Of a stretch of DNA of 64,000 nt, positions 1 to 7,351 are shown piece after piece. Source of the DNA: Devosia sp. GTDB lineage: Bacteria; Pseudomonadota; Alphaproteobacteria; Rhizobiales; Devosiaceae. How positions within the stretch are numbered: the stretch's first letter is position 1; each line of letters begins with the position of its first letter. Made by a program: the position numbers and the translations under genes. The stretch spans positions 248,001 to 312,000 of the forward strand of contig NZ_JANQAH010000007.1 in assembly GCF_024707125.1 (NCBI RefSeq). Direction: 5' to 3'. The notes under the pieces are model-generated. The model saw only the letters and a program-made list of their open reading frames with translations. It was not told the origin of the DNA and did no database searches.

Positions 1-1
1 C

Positions 2-1225
2 ATCGCCAAGTTCCTGGGCATCCCTTATGGCGCCCCGCCGACCGGCGCTTTGCGTTTCAGGGCGCCGACCGCGCCTGCGGCATGGAGTGGGGTGCGGGAT
101 GCACTGGAGTTCGGCAACCCGTCATTCCAGGTCGCCGGTGGCGAGATGGGGCCCAACGGCAATGGCCGCATGCCGGCGCCGTCGGAAGACTGCCTCTATC
201 TCAACGTCTGGACACCTGCCGTAGACGGCAAGCGTCGACCCGTGATGTTCTACAATCATGGCGGCGGCTACATGATCGGCTCTGGCGGTGCTACCGGCCA
301 GGACGGCACAAATCTGGCCCGGCTCTATGATGTCGTCGTCGTTGAGTCCAACCATCGACTCGGACTTTTGGGCTACCTGTTCCTGGGTGACCTCGCCAAG
401 GGCGACTATGCCGCTAATGCCGGTATGCTTGATATCCAGGCGGCCCTGCAATGGACGCGCAACAACATCGAGAATTTCGGCGGCGACCCCGACAATATCA
501 TGGTCTGGGGCGAGAGCGGTGGCGGCTCCAAGACCGCGGCCATTTACACTATGCCCGGCGCGGCATCGCTCTTCCACAAGGCGTCCATCGAAAGTGCTGC
601 ACCCCTGCGCTTTCCAACGCGCGAGCAGGCGACCGAGCGGGCCCAGGAAACGCTCAAATGGCTGGGTCTCGCCCAAGTCGACATCGGTCAGTTGCAGGAC
701 ATCCCTGCGGCACGCCTGCTCGAGGCCCAGGAAGCGGGCAATGCCCGGGGCCTGGCCCCTTGGGGTGATCCGGACCCGGTTCCGGGATTCGGTTCCTTCG
801 TCGATGGCGACGTCATCACGCAAAATCCCTTCGCCGACGGCGTGGCCGACTTCTCCAAGACCAAGCCGCTGATCTGCGGCACGACGCGCGGCGAAACCGT
901 GTTCTTCGCTTCGTTCGGCCCCAAGGATGTGTTTGCCATGGATGACGCGGGGTTGCGCGAGCGTCTCAGCGGTACGTATCAGGGTGACAAGCTCGATGGC
1001 ATCATCGCTGCCTTCCGCACCTCCCGGCCAGACGCCAGCCCGTCGCAGCTTTATTTCGCCATCACCACGTCCGCCATCTGGAAAGACGCGCATGCCGAAG
1101 GCGTCGTGGATTGGCCGGCTTACGATCTGGAAAAGCGGCCGACCATGTGGCTCGACGCGGAGTGCCGGATTGTTGAGGATCTCGACAAAGCCGAGCGTCT
1201 CTATTGGGAATCGACTGCGTCGTGA
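2..1225 (+). CDS. Type B carboxylesterase, 5' partial and internally deleted
   Basis: Alpha/beta-hydrolase of the carboxylesterase type B family, which hydrolyses carboxylic esters. The reading frame is open from base 2, so the N-terminus lies outside the window; the first visible residues match the family's FLGIPYGAPPTG segment. The oxyanion loop region HGGGY and the nucleophile elbow GESGGG (catalytic Ser) are present, and the acidic residue region GTTRGE is present. From there the protein runs almost directly into the C-terminal WPAYD segment. Family members normally have roughly 80 more residues there, including the catalytic His. I infer an in-frame internal deletion, so the product is probably inactive or altered. 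Family call is secure; function is not. Confidence 0.85.
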   Translation: MAKFLGIPYGAPPTGALRFRAPTAPAAWSGVRDALEFGNPSFQVAGGEMGPNGNGRMPAPSEDCLYLNVWTPAVDGKRRPVMFYNHGGGYMIGSGGATGQDGTNLARLYDVVVVESNHRLGLLGYLFLGDLAKGDYAANAGMLDIQAALQWTRNNIENFGGDPDNIMVWGESGGGSKTAAIYTMPGAASLFHKASIESAAPLRFPTREQATERAQETLKWLGLAQVDIGQLQDIPAARLLEAQEAGNARGLAPWGDPDPVPGFGSFVDGDVITQNPFADGVADFSKTKPLICGTTRGETVFFASFGPKDVFAMDDAGLRERLSGTYQGDKLDGIIAAFRTSRPDASPSQLYFAITTSAIWKDAHAEGVVDWPAYDLEKRPTMWLDAECRIVEDLDKAERLYWESTAS

Positions 1226-1298
1226 CCCAGCCGGGGCGGCCGGGGCTCGGCATCGGCCGCCATGGGACCCTATGAATTTGCGACTATGAGGAAGCGCT

Positions 1299-2132
1299 GT
1301 GCCTGAACACTATACGCTCAACGACGGGACCACCCTGCCAACCATTGGCCTCGGAACCTACAGCCTCTGGGGATATGCCGGCGCAGAGGCCATGTCCGCT
1401 GCGCTGCAGGAGGGATACCGGCTGCTCGACTCAGCGGTGAACTACGAGAACGAAGGCGCGGTTGGCCGTGCCGTCAAAATGTCAGGCATCGCCCGAGAGG
1501 ACATTCGCGTCGCTTCCAAACTCCCCGGGCGGCATCACAAGAAGAGTTCGGTGGTGCGCACCATCGAAGAGTCGCTGCTCCGGACCGGGCTCGACTATCT
1601 CGACCTCTATCTCATTCACTGGCCCAATCCGAGCCAGGGTCTGTATCTTGAGGCCTGGGAGGGCATGATTGACGCGCGCGAACGTGGCCTGGTCCGCTCG
1701 ATCGGCGTCTCGAACTTTCTGCCTGAATATCTCGATGTGCTCATCGAAAAGACCGGTGTGGCGCCAAGCGTCAACCAGGTGGAATTACATCCGTACTTCA
1801 ACCAGGAAGAGCAACGAGCGGCCGACCGGAAGCGCGGAATTCTCACTCAGGCGTGGACACCAATCGGCAAGGGGACAGCGCTGCTTGAGGAGCCGGCCAT
1901 TTTGGCCATAGCGCAGGAACTGGGATGCACACCTGCACAGGTCGTCCTGCGCTGGCATCTGCAGCTCGGCGTGCTGCCTATCCCCAAATCCGCCAATGCC
2001 AAGCGCCAAACCGAGAACCTGGCCATTCAAGACTTCGAACTCAGCGCCGACCACATGCGCGCCATCGCGGGCCTGACCCGTCCTGCCGGCCGCATTTTTG
2101 ACGGCAATCCCGCCACCCACGAAGAGTTCTGA
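1299..2132 (+). CDS. Aldo/keto reductase, diketogulonate-reductase-like
   Basis: NAD(P)H-dependent oxidoreductase of 277 residues with a complete (alpha/beta)8 aldo/keto reductase fold. Visible family features are the IGLGTY start, the catalytic Asp and Tyr in LLDSAVNYENE, the Lys in VASKLPG, the His in YLIHWP, the SIGVSNF segment and the NQVELHPYF strand. The C-terminal LPIPKSAN segment binds the cofactor phosphate in relatives. The organisation resembles the 2,5-diketo-D-gluconate reductase branch (AKR5-like), but the natural substrate cannot be told from sequence. It begins 73 bases after the esterase on the same strand, so the two may be cotranscribed. Confidence 0.9.
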   Translation: MPEHYTLNDGTTLPTIGLGTYSLWGYAGAEAMSAALQEGYRLLDSAVNYENEGAVGRAVKMSGIAREDIRVASKLPGRHHKKSSVVRTIEESLLRTGLDYLDLYLIHWPNPSQGLYLEAWEGMIDARERGLVRSIGVSNFLPEYLDVLIEKTGVAPSVNQVELHPYFNQEEQRAADRKRGILTQAWTPIGKGTALLEEPAILAIAQELGCTPAQVVLRWHLQLGVLPIPKSANAKRQTENLAIQDFELSADHMRAIAGLTRPAGRIFDGNPATHEEF

Positions 2133-2259
2133 ATCACCTTACCCGACTGCGCGTGGCCTCACGTATGCAGGTGCCAGGAGCAGTCGGTCTGCTTTCCACC
2201 CCTGGCGCCGCGCGCTGGGGCCCGACAGGTGGGAGCCGGGTGAGCGTCTTGCTTCATCT

Positions 2260-2394
2260 TCAACCGAGAAAATGGACACTGAACAGCCAAAAACCAAGGC
2301 CGACGACAGTCGCCACGGTGAACACCAGGAAGGCCAACGTCTTGTAGCCACGCTTCTCCAGATGCTCGATGAGAGCGTTGATTATGATGTCCAT
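2260..2394 (-). CDS. Possible small single-pass membrane protein (44 aa)
   Basis: Short reading frame in the otherwise empty 396-base gap between the aldo/keto reductase and the exported protein at 2529. The ATG at 2394 is preceded by GGGAAG at about 8 bases, a fair ribosome binding site. The product starts with an amphipathic segment (MDIIINALIEHLEKRGYK) followed by one hydrophobic helix of about 20 residues containing TLAFLVFTVATVVGLGFW. This N-in, charged-then-hydrophobic layout is typical of small bacterial membrane proteins. I recognise no family. The rest of the gap (2133-2259 and 2395-2528) shows nothing I can name. Confidence 0.45.
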   Translation of the reverse strand: MDIIINALIEHLEKRGYKTLAFLVFTVATVVGLGFWLFSVHFLG

Positions 2395-2528
2395 GGCCTC
2401 ACTTCCCGTCGAGAGAACTGAAAGCAAAGAAGAAGAACCTATCTGCCCCTTGTACCTGCATCATTGTCACTGATGTGGACACGTGCGAAATCTTCTAGGA
2501 TTTCCTTTGAGCACTAGGTGATCTCGCT

Positions 2529-3128
2529 ATGAACCCGGCACTCGGTCATTTGCTGGTACTGGCTGTCACAATCGCGTCGCCGACGCTTGCTCAGGAACTG
2601 TCACCGCAAGCTCGATTTGAGCAGCGTCTTACTACTAAGCTCAACGGAGCCCCATTCCAACAAATAACGCTGAAGTCCTGTGTTCTAACCGTGTCCACAG
2701 ATACGGATATTACGTGCGACGATCCTCGACATAGCTATATGCTGAGGTCCCATACCGAGATATTGCACCTTTCCGAGATCACGGAACATATTTCCTCCAG
2801 AATATCCGCGTTCCTTGACGGCTATATTGTCCTGGAGTTCCAATTCGACCCCGAAGTGGCAATGTGGTTGAACGCATACTCAAGGTTCTCGTCAGACATA
2901 ATGGAACGGTACCCAAATGATCTGCCAGAGAGGTTTTCAAAGTTCGAAGAACTTTCCTCGGAGTTTTTTGCCAAGAGCGGGCTGAAGTCTCGAGAGGTGA
3001 CTGAGTACTGCGGTGCGGAGCTGACCGCTGGGATCTCGCCTCATTTCGGTGTTCGCGTTACGGGTGATCAGAACGAGGGTCTTGCTTCGGAGCTGGAGCG
3101 GTACGTCCAGTCCTACTGCGCCAATTGA
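2529..3128 (+). CDS. Exported protein of unknown function
   Basis: Unrecognised 199-residue protein. Residues 1 to about 21 form a signal peptide with a hydrophobic core and an SPTLA-QE cleavage site, so the mature protein should be periplasmic or secreted. The mature part has four cysteines (KSCVL, DITCDD, EYCGAE, SYCAN) that could make two disulfides, one of them tying the C-terminus. No membrane segment follows. Codon use is visibly less GC-rich than in neighbouring genes (many A/T-ending codons), which suggests horizontal acquisition. It stands alone, 51 bases upstream of the end of fliP on the opposite strand. I can assign no function. Confidence 0.75.
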   Translation: MNPALGHLLVLAVTIASPTLAQELSPQARFEQRLTTKLNGAPFQQITLKSCVLTVSTDTDITCDDPRHSYMLRSHTEILHLSEITEHISSRISAFLDGYIVLEFQFDPEVAMWLNAYSRFSSDIMERYPNDLPERFSKFEELSSEFFAKSGLKSREVTEYCGAELTAGISPHFGVRVTGDQNEGLASELERYVQSYCAN

Positions 3129-3179
3129 GCGGGCGTAGAACCGATGTCGCGGTCACATCCCCGAAACCGACGCCCCGCG

Positions 3180-3974
3180 CTAGCTCGTAAAACTTCGCAC
3201 CAGCGAGCCGACCACCAGATACCAGCCGTCCACAAGCACGAAGAAGATCAGCTTGAAGGGCAGGGAGATCACCACCGGCGGCAGCATCATCATACCCATG
3301 CTCATCAGCACCGAAGCGACCACCATGTCGATGATGACGAAGGGCAAAAATAGCAAAAAGCCGATTTCGAAGGCGCGGCGCAGTTCGGAGATCAGGAAGG
3401 CCGGAATAAGCAGCTGCAGCGGAATGGCTTCCGGTTCGGCCGGGATTTCCGCCTCGGTCAGGTCGTAGAACAGCGACAGATCCTGCTCGCGCACATTGGC
3501 GCGCATGAAGGCGTGGAGCGGCGCTACAGTCGGCTCAAAGGCCTCGGAAATCTCGATTTCGCCGGCCAATAGCGGCGCGATGCCGTTATTGTAGCTCTGC
3601 TCCAAGGTCGGCTGCATGATGAAGAAGGTGAGGAACAGCGCCAGCGAGATCATCACCGAGTTCGGTGGCGCGGTCTGGAGGCCAATGGCTGTACGCAGCA
3701 GCGAGAGCACGACGACGATGCGCGTAAAACTCGTCACCATCACGAGGATGGATGGCGCCAGCGACAGGATGGTAAGAAGGCCGATGAGCTGGATGGCGCG
3801 TTCGGCCAGAGCCGTGTCGTCGCCAAAGCCGATCGAGAGTTCCTGCGCCTGGGCAACGCCCATGGCGGCCAGCGACAGGCCCGCCGCTACGACAAGACCG
3901 ATCAGGGCGCGCTTCTTGAGGCGCGCCCGCGCAGCACTAGTTTCGGTTGTTTTCGCCCTGCGCTTCGTGATCAC
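3180..3974 (-). CDS. fliP: Flagellar type III export protein FliP
   Basis: Core inner-membrane component of the flagellar export gate, forming the FliPQR channel through which rod, hook and filament subunits leave the cytoplasm. The 264-residue product has a signal-like N-terminus ending near AQAQE, then the conserved SLAPSILVMVTSFTRIVVVL segment, the FFIMQP motif and the C-terminal EIGFLLFLPFVIIDMVVASV and PFKLIFFVLVDGW segments. The assigned start is a GTG overlapping the end of fliO by 38 bases, which adds about 18 residues before the signal core; a later start is possible but no good one is seen. Transcribed with fliO, divergent from flgB. Confidence 0.95.
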   Translation of the reverse strand: MITKRRAKTTETSAARARLKKRALIGLVVAAGLSLAAMGVAQAQELSIGFGDDTALAERAIQLIGLLTILSLAPSILVMVTSFTRIVVVLSLLRTAIGLQTAPPNSVMISLALFLTFFIMQPTLEQSYNNGIAPLLAGEIEISEAFEPTVAPLHAFMRANVREQDLSLFYDLTEAEIPAEPEAIPLQLLIPAFLISELRRAFEIGFLLFLPFVIIDMVVASVLMSMGMMMLPPVVISLPFKLIFFVLVDGWYLVVGSLVRSFTS

Positions 3975-4590
3975 GCGTTACGCTTTCGTTAACCGCTCGT
4001 CCTGCGTCTTCTGTAGCTGAGTCGGTCTCGGTCGCGGGCGAAATGTCCGGCTTATACCCGGCTGGCAGCGTGTCTTGCGTGGAGACAGGGCGCAGCAGGC
4101 CCGTATGGCGCAGCGAGCGGCCCGGCGCCTGTTCGCGCGCCTTGTTGGCCTCGCGGGCGCGGTCGATGGCAGCGCCGGGGCCGGCGACGGTGGTTACGAT
4201 TGCGGCGGCAGGCTTGGTTTCGACGGGCTTGGCGTCATTGCTGGCCTTGCGGCCGATCATCGGCACGGGGCGGCGGGTCGTCTGCGCCGCGGGCGGCTCG
4301 GGCGGCACGATGCCGGATTCCACCACTAGGTCCTGATTGCCGCCGGTCAGGATCAGATGTTCGACATTGTCGCGCCGCACGATCAGCAATTGCCGCTTCT
4401 GGTCGACGACGAGGCTGTCCACGATGGCAAGGCGCTTGTTGCGGCCGCGCACGCCATTGCTCGATACGCGGAACAGCAGCTTGAGCAGCCACACGCCCAG
4501 AAGAATAAGGACGATGACGGCGCCAAGGGCGAAGAGTGCGGTCAGGTAGGTATTGCCGCTTCCGCCGAAGAGGCTGGTGATGAACTGCAC
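3937..4590 (-). CDS. fliO: Flagellar biosynthesis protein FliO
   Basis: Single-pass membrane protein that helps FliP assemble into the export gate. The 217-residue product has one hydrophobic helix at about residues 15-40 (YLTALFALGAVIVLILLG) followed by the FliO-type cytoplasmic domain (RLAIVDSLVVDQKRQLLIVRRDNVEHLILTGG, written here as two parts: RLAIVDSLVVDQKR then QLLIVRRDNVEHLI). The C-terminal half is a low-complexity Pro/Ala-rich tail, which varies between species. It is immediately upstream of fliP, as expected. The start at 4590 lies 176 bases from flgB on the other strand, and the two share a control region. Confidence 0.85.
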   Translation of the reverse strand: MQFITSLFGGSGNTYLTALFALGAVIVLILLGVWLLKLLFRVSSNGVRGRNKRLAIVDSLVVDQKRQLLIVRRDNVEHLILTGGNQDLVVESGIVPPEPPAAQTTRRPVPMIGRKASNDAKPVETKPAAAIVTTVAGPGAAIDRAREANKAREQAPGRSLRHTGLLRPVSTQDTLPAGYKPDISPATETDSATEDAGRAVNESVTRDHEAQGENNRN

Positions 4591-4700
4591 TGATTCTAAC
4601 TCCTAGAGTGGCCTTCCCGACTCTGTCGGGCATTTTCTGCCCAGTCAAATCAGGCAATCATGCAGAATGCGAGGCATTTTAGGACAGCATGTGGTCACTA

Positions 4701-4716
4701 TTAACGCTTCTTTAAC
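4701..4716 (+). promoter_or_regulatory. Probable CtrA binding site
   Basis: Exact match to the CtrA consensus TTAA-N7-TTAAC: TTAA at 4701-4704, seven bases, TTAAC at 4712-4716. It lies 51 bases upstream of the flgB start and 111 bases upstream of the fliO start, in the divergent intergenic region, which is where CtrA activates or represses flagellar promoters in relatives. Confidence 0.7.
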
Positions 4717-4766
4717 CCTGATTAGGCAGGTTTTGCCCATCTGACTTGGACTCAGGAGTAGTCGCG

Positions 4767-5174
4767 ATGGGGTTGATGGACATGCCGGTGTTTTCGGCGC
4801 TGACGGACAAGATGCGCTGGCATCAGGCTCGTCAGGGTCTTCTGGCCGAAAACGTCGCCAATGCGGACAATCCTGGCTTCAAGGGTCGCGACCTGAAGCA
4901 ATACAATTTCGAAGATCGTTTCAGCGTCGTGCAGGCACCGGTCGTCAGCACTGCGACGACTCAGCCCAGGCACTTTTCGACCTCTATCGGCGGCGGCACA
5001 AGTTTTACCGACGACAAGATGGTCAATTTCGAGATCACGCCGAAGGGAAACGGCATCACCCTCGAAGACGAGATGATGAAGGTCACGACCAATATGATGG
5101 ACTATCAGGCCGCGACCTCCCTCTACCAGAAATCGGTCAAGATCCTGAAGACCGCACTCGGCAAGACCGCATAA
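4767..5174 (+). CDS. flgB: Flagellar proximal rod protein FlgB
   Basis: Structural subunit of the proximal rod of the flagellar basal body, exported through the FliPQR gate. The 135-residue product carries the rod/hook N-terminal signature with LLAENVANADNPGFKGRDL and a C-terminal helix ending SLYQKSVKILKTALGK. I chose ATG at 4767 rather than the in-frame TTG at 4746 because AGGAG (4754-4758) sits 8 bases before it. It opens a plus-strand flagellar run flgB-flgC-fliE-fliQ-fliR-flhB and lies just downstream of a CtrA box. Confidence 0.95.
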   Translation: MGLMDMPVFSALTDKMRWHQARQGLLAENVANADNPGFKGRDLKQYNFEDRFSVVQAPVVSTATTQPRHFSTSIGGGTSFTDDKMVNFEITPKGNGITLEDEMMKVTTNMMDYQAATSLYQKSVKILKTALGKTA

Positions 5175-5189
5175 GAAAGGGCCTGAAGC

Positions 5190-5600
5190 ATGGATTTCAA
5201 TACCTCTATCGGCATCGCCGCCACGGGCCTGCACGCACAGTCCGCCCGCATGCGCGTCATCGCCGAAAACATTGCCAACGCCGACTCCACGGCCTCGACG
5301 CCGGGCGGCGAGCCCTATCGCCGCCGCGTTCCCACCTTTGAAACGGTGATGAACAACGAGCTCGGCGGTCGCGTCGTGACCATGGGCAAGCTGGCCTATG
5401 ACCAGAGCGACTTCAACAATCGCTACGAGCCCGGCCACCCGGCCGCCGATGCGAACGGTTACGTTCAATATCCCAACGTCAACACACTGATCGAGACGAT
5501 GGACATGCGCGAGGCCCAGCGCAGCTATGAGGCCAATCTCAACGTCGTTTCCGTCACTCGCCAGATGCTCGGGCAAACGCTCGACATCCTGCGCGGCTAA
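5190..5600 (+). CDS. flgC: Flagellar basal-body rod protein FlgC
   Basis: Second proximal rod subunit, 136 residues. It has the family's N-terminal heptad region with RVIAENIANADSTASTPGG and the C-terminal region MREAQRSYEANLNVVSVTRQ that packs as a helix in the rod. It starts 15 bases after flgB and is followed 20 bases later by fliE, the usual flgB-flgC-fliE order of alphaproteobacteria, which argues for one transcript. Length is normal for the family. Confidence 0.95.
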   Translation: MDFNTSIGIAATGLHAQSARMRVIAENIANADSTASTPGGEPYRRRVPTFETVMNNELGGRVVTMGKLAYDQSDFNNRYEPGHPAADANGYVQYPNVNTLIETMDMREAQRSYEANLNVVSVTRQMLGQTLDILRG

Positions 5601-5620
5601 CGGTTCTGGGGGCTATTATC

Positions 5621-6115
5621 GTGGCGTCAACACCATTCAATATCGCAGCCGCGGCCTATGGCAATGCCAGCCGCCTTGCATCGCAGCTCAGCCGCCCTGA
5701 GGCGGAAGCAGCCATCGCCGGCGTTGCCGGCGGTCCCAACTTCGCGCAGATGCTGGCCCAGTCGGTCCAGTCCGTGACCGAAAGCGGTCGCGCTGCCGAT
5801 CCGACCGCCATCGCCACGCTCAGCGATGCGGCAACGCGCATGCTGACCCAGGCTTCCCAGCCCGGCGCGCAGCTTGGCACCAATCCGGGCAACCAGGGCA
5901 ATGATTTTGCTGCCATGCTGGCCCAGTCGGTCCAGGGTGTCGTCGATCAGGGCCGGAACTCGGACCAGATGGCCATCGACATGGTCAATGGCAAGGCAAA
6001 CGTGGTCGACATGGTCACCGCCATGTCCCAGACCGAATTTGCGATCGAGAGCATCGTGACGATCCGCGACCGTGTGATCCAGTCCTATGAATCGATCATG
6101 AGCATGCCGATCTAA
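5621..6115 (+). CDS. fliE: FliE-like flagellar hook-basal body protein with internal duplication
   Basis: FliE links the MS ring and export gate to the rod. The C-terminal half (VVDMVTAMSQTEFAIESIVTIRDRVIQSYESI, in two parts TAMSQTEFAIESIVTIRD and RVIQSYESIM) is the normal FliE C-terminus, and position after flgC fits. At 164 residues it is about 60 longer than usual FliE. The extra length comes from a repeat: residues 39-60 (FAQMLAQSVQSVTESGRAAD) resemble residues 94-115 (FAAMLAQSVQGVVDQGRNSD), and 21 bases are identical at 5750-5770 and 5915-5935. The assigned start is GTG at 5621. Family assignment is firm; the effect of the repeat is unknown. Confidence 0.85.
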   Translation: MASTPFNIAAAAYGNASRLASQLSRPEAEAAIAGVAGGPNFAQMLAQSVQSVTESGRAADPTAIATLSDAATRMLTQASQPGAQLGTNPGNQGNDFAAMLAQSVQGVVDQGRNSDQMAIDMVNGKANVVDMVTAMSQTEFAIESIVTIRDRVIQSYESIMSMPI

Positions 6116-6154
6116 AGGTACTTCGCCTTATCTGACACCACCCCAATCTCGATT

Positions 6155-6221
6155 GTCACCCCGGCAAAGGCCGGGGCCCACCTTGAGATTTGGGGCCGGA
6201 CCCCGGCGTTGCCGGGGTGAC
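6155..6221. repeat. REP-like palindrome, GTCACCCCGG type
   Basis: Inverted repeat between fliE and fliQ. The left end GTCACCCCGGC and right end GCCGGGGTGAC are reverse complements, and each arm folds on itself around CCCCGGC/GCCGGGG. It belongs to the same general style as the palindromes at 13311, 13938, 19079 and 34234. It may also act as a transcription-slowing structure inside the flagellar run. Confidence 0.7.
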
Positions 6222-6311
6222 AGCGGTAGCTGTGAGGCAATGGGGCTTAGAATTCGCGGCCTATTCAGGAATCAGTTACCATTTGCGCGTGACCGCAAAG
6301 GAAATTGAGTC

Positions 6312-6578
6312 GTGACCGGCGCCGAAGTTCTCGACATTGCCAATCAGGGTATCTGGACGCTGATCATCGTGTCCTTGCCGATGATGCTTGTCGGTCTGGT
6401 CGTCGGCGTGGTCATCGCGCTGTTTCAGGCCCTGACGCAAATCCAGGAACAAACCCTGGTCTTCGTTCCCAAGATCATCGCCATCTTCATCACCATGTTG
6501 CTGACGCTGCCGTTTCTCGGCGCAACCATGTCGGCCTATATGACGCGGGTTGTCGATATGATCATCGTCGGCGGCTGA
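6312..6578 (+). CDS. fliQ: Flagellar export gate protein FliQ
   Basis: Small two-helix membrane protein of the FliPQR export channel, 88 residues, the usual size. The two hydrophobic helices are LIIVSLPMMLVGLVVGVVIA and IIAIFITMLLTLPFLGATM, separated by the conserved QALTQIQEQTL loop. Start is GTG at 6312 with AAAGGAAA about 9 bases upstream. It is 196 bases after fliE (a palindrome lies in the gap) and its stop shares one base with the fliR start, so FliQ and FliR translation are coupled. Confidence 0.95.
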   Translation: MTGAEVLDIANQGIWTLIIVSLPMMLVGLVVGVVIALFQALTQIQEQTLVFVPKIIAIFITMLLTLPFLGATMSAYMTRVVDMIIVGG

Positions 6579-7348
6579 TGTTTACGCTCAACCTCGACTG
6601 GGCACCCGCGGCGGCCTTTACCTATCTCATTCTGTTCGCACGCATCGGCGCCATGCTGATGCTGATGCCGGCTTTGGGCGAAGACACGATCCCGATGCGG
6701 CTGCGCCTGGCCTTCGGGCTCACGTTCACTTTCGTACTCTATCCGCTGCTGTCCAGCATCATGCCCCCCATGCCGCCCGATATTCCGGGCATGGTGGCGT
6801 TGCTCTTCCACGAGCTCGCGGTCGGCCTCATCATCGGCGGCATCGTGCGCATTACCACCATGGCAACCCAGATCGCCGGCGCCGTCGTCGCCTTCCAGGC
6901 GGGTCTTTCCGGCGCCATGGCGGCCGATCCGACCCAGCAGGGCATGCAGAGCGCGGTTTTCACCAGCTTCCTGTCATTCCTCGGCATCACGCTGATCTTT
7001 GCCACCGACCTGCACCACATGGCGCTGGCGGCAATCTACGACAGCTACACCGTCTTCTCGCCGACCATGCCGATCATGTCAGAAGATGCCATGCAATTGG
7101 CGCTCAAGACCGTTGCCGGCGCCTTTTCCGTGGGCGTGCAGATGTCTGCGCCCTTCATCGTCTTCGGTCTCGTTTTCAACCTTGGTGCCGGCATCCTGTC
7201 GCGCCTGATGCCCGCCCTGCAGGTCTATTTCATCCTCATGCCCGCCAATATTCTGGCCGGCCTGGTTCTGTTTGCTCTTTTGCTCATGATGATGATGGGG
7301 TGGTATCTCACCGCCTTCGAAAATCATCTGGCCATGTGGCGGGGGTAG
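6578..7348 (+). CDS. fliR: Flagellar export gate protein FliR
   Basis: Third component of the export channel; one FliR combines with five FliP and four FliQ in characterised gates. The 256-residue product is a multi-pass membrane protein with about six helices, the LRLAFGLTFTFVLYPLL region and the FQAGLSGAMAADP loop typical of FliR. The frame is open further upstream, but ATG at 6578 overlaps the fliQ stop (TGATG) and gives the normal FliR N-terminus, so it is the better start. flhB follows after 3 bases. Confidence 0.95.
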   Translation: MFTLNLDWAPAAAFTYLILFARIGAMLMLMPALGEDTIPMRLRLAFGLTFTFVLYPLLSSIMPPMPPDIPGMVALLFHELAVGLIIGGIVRITTMATQIAGAVVAFQAGLSGAMAADPTQQGMQSAVFTSFLSFLGITLIFATDLHHMALAAIYDSYTVFSPTMPIMSEDAMQLALKTVAGAFSVGVQMSAPFIVFGLVFNLGAGILSRLMPALQVYFILMPANILAGLVLFALLLMMMMGWYLTAFENHLAMWRG

Positions 7349-7351
7349 TCG

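Noticed and set aside
6305..6577. An upstream extension of fliR overlapping fliQ
   Set aside because: Open by chance; the ATG at 6578 overlapping the fliQ stop gives the normal FliR N-terminus.
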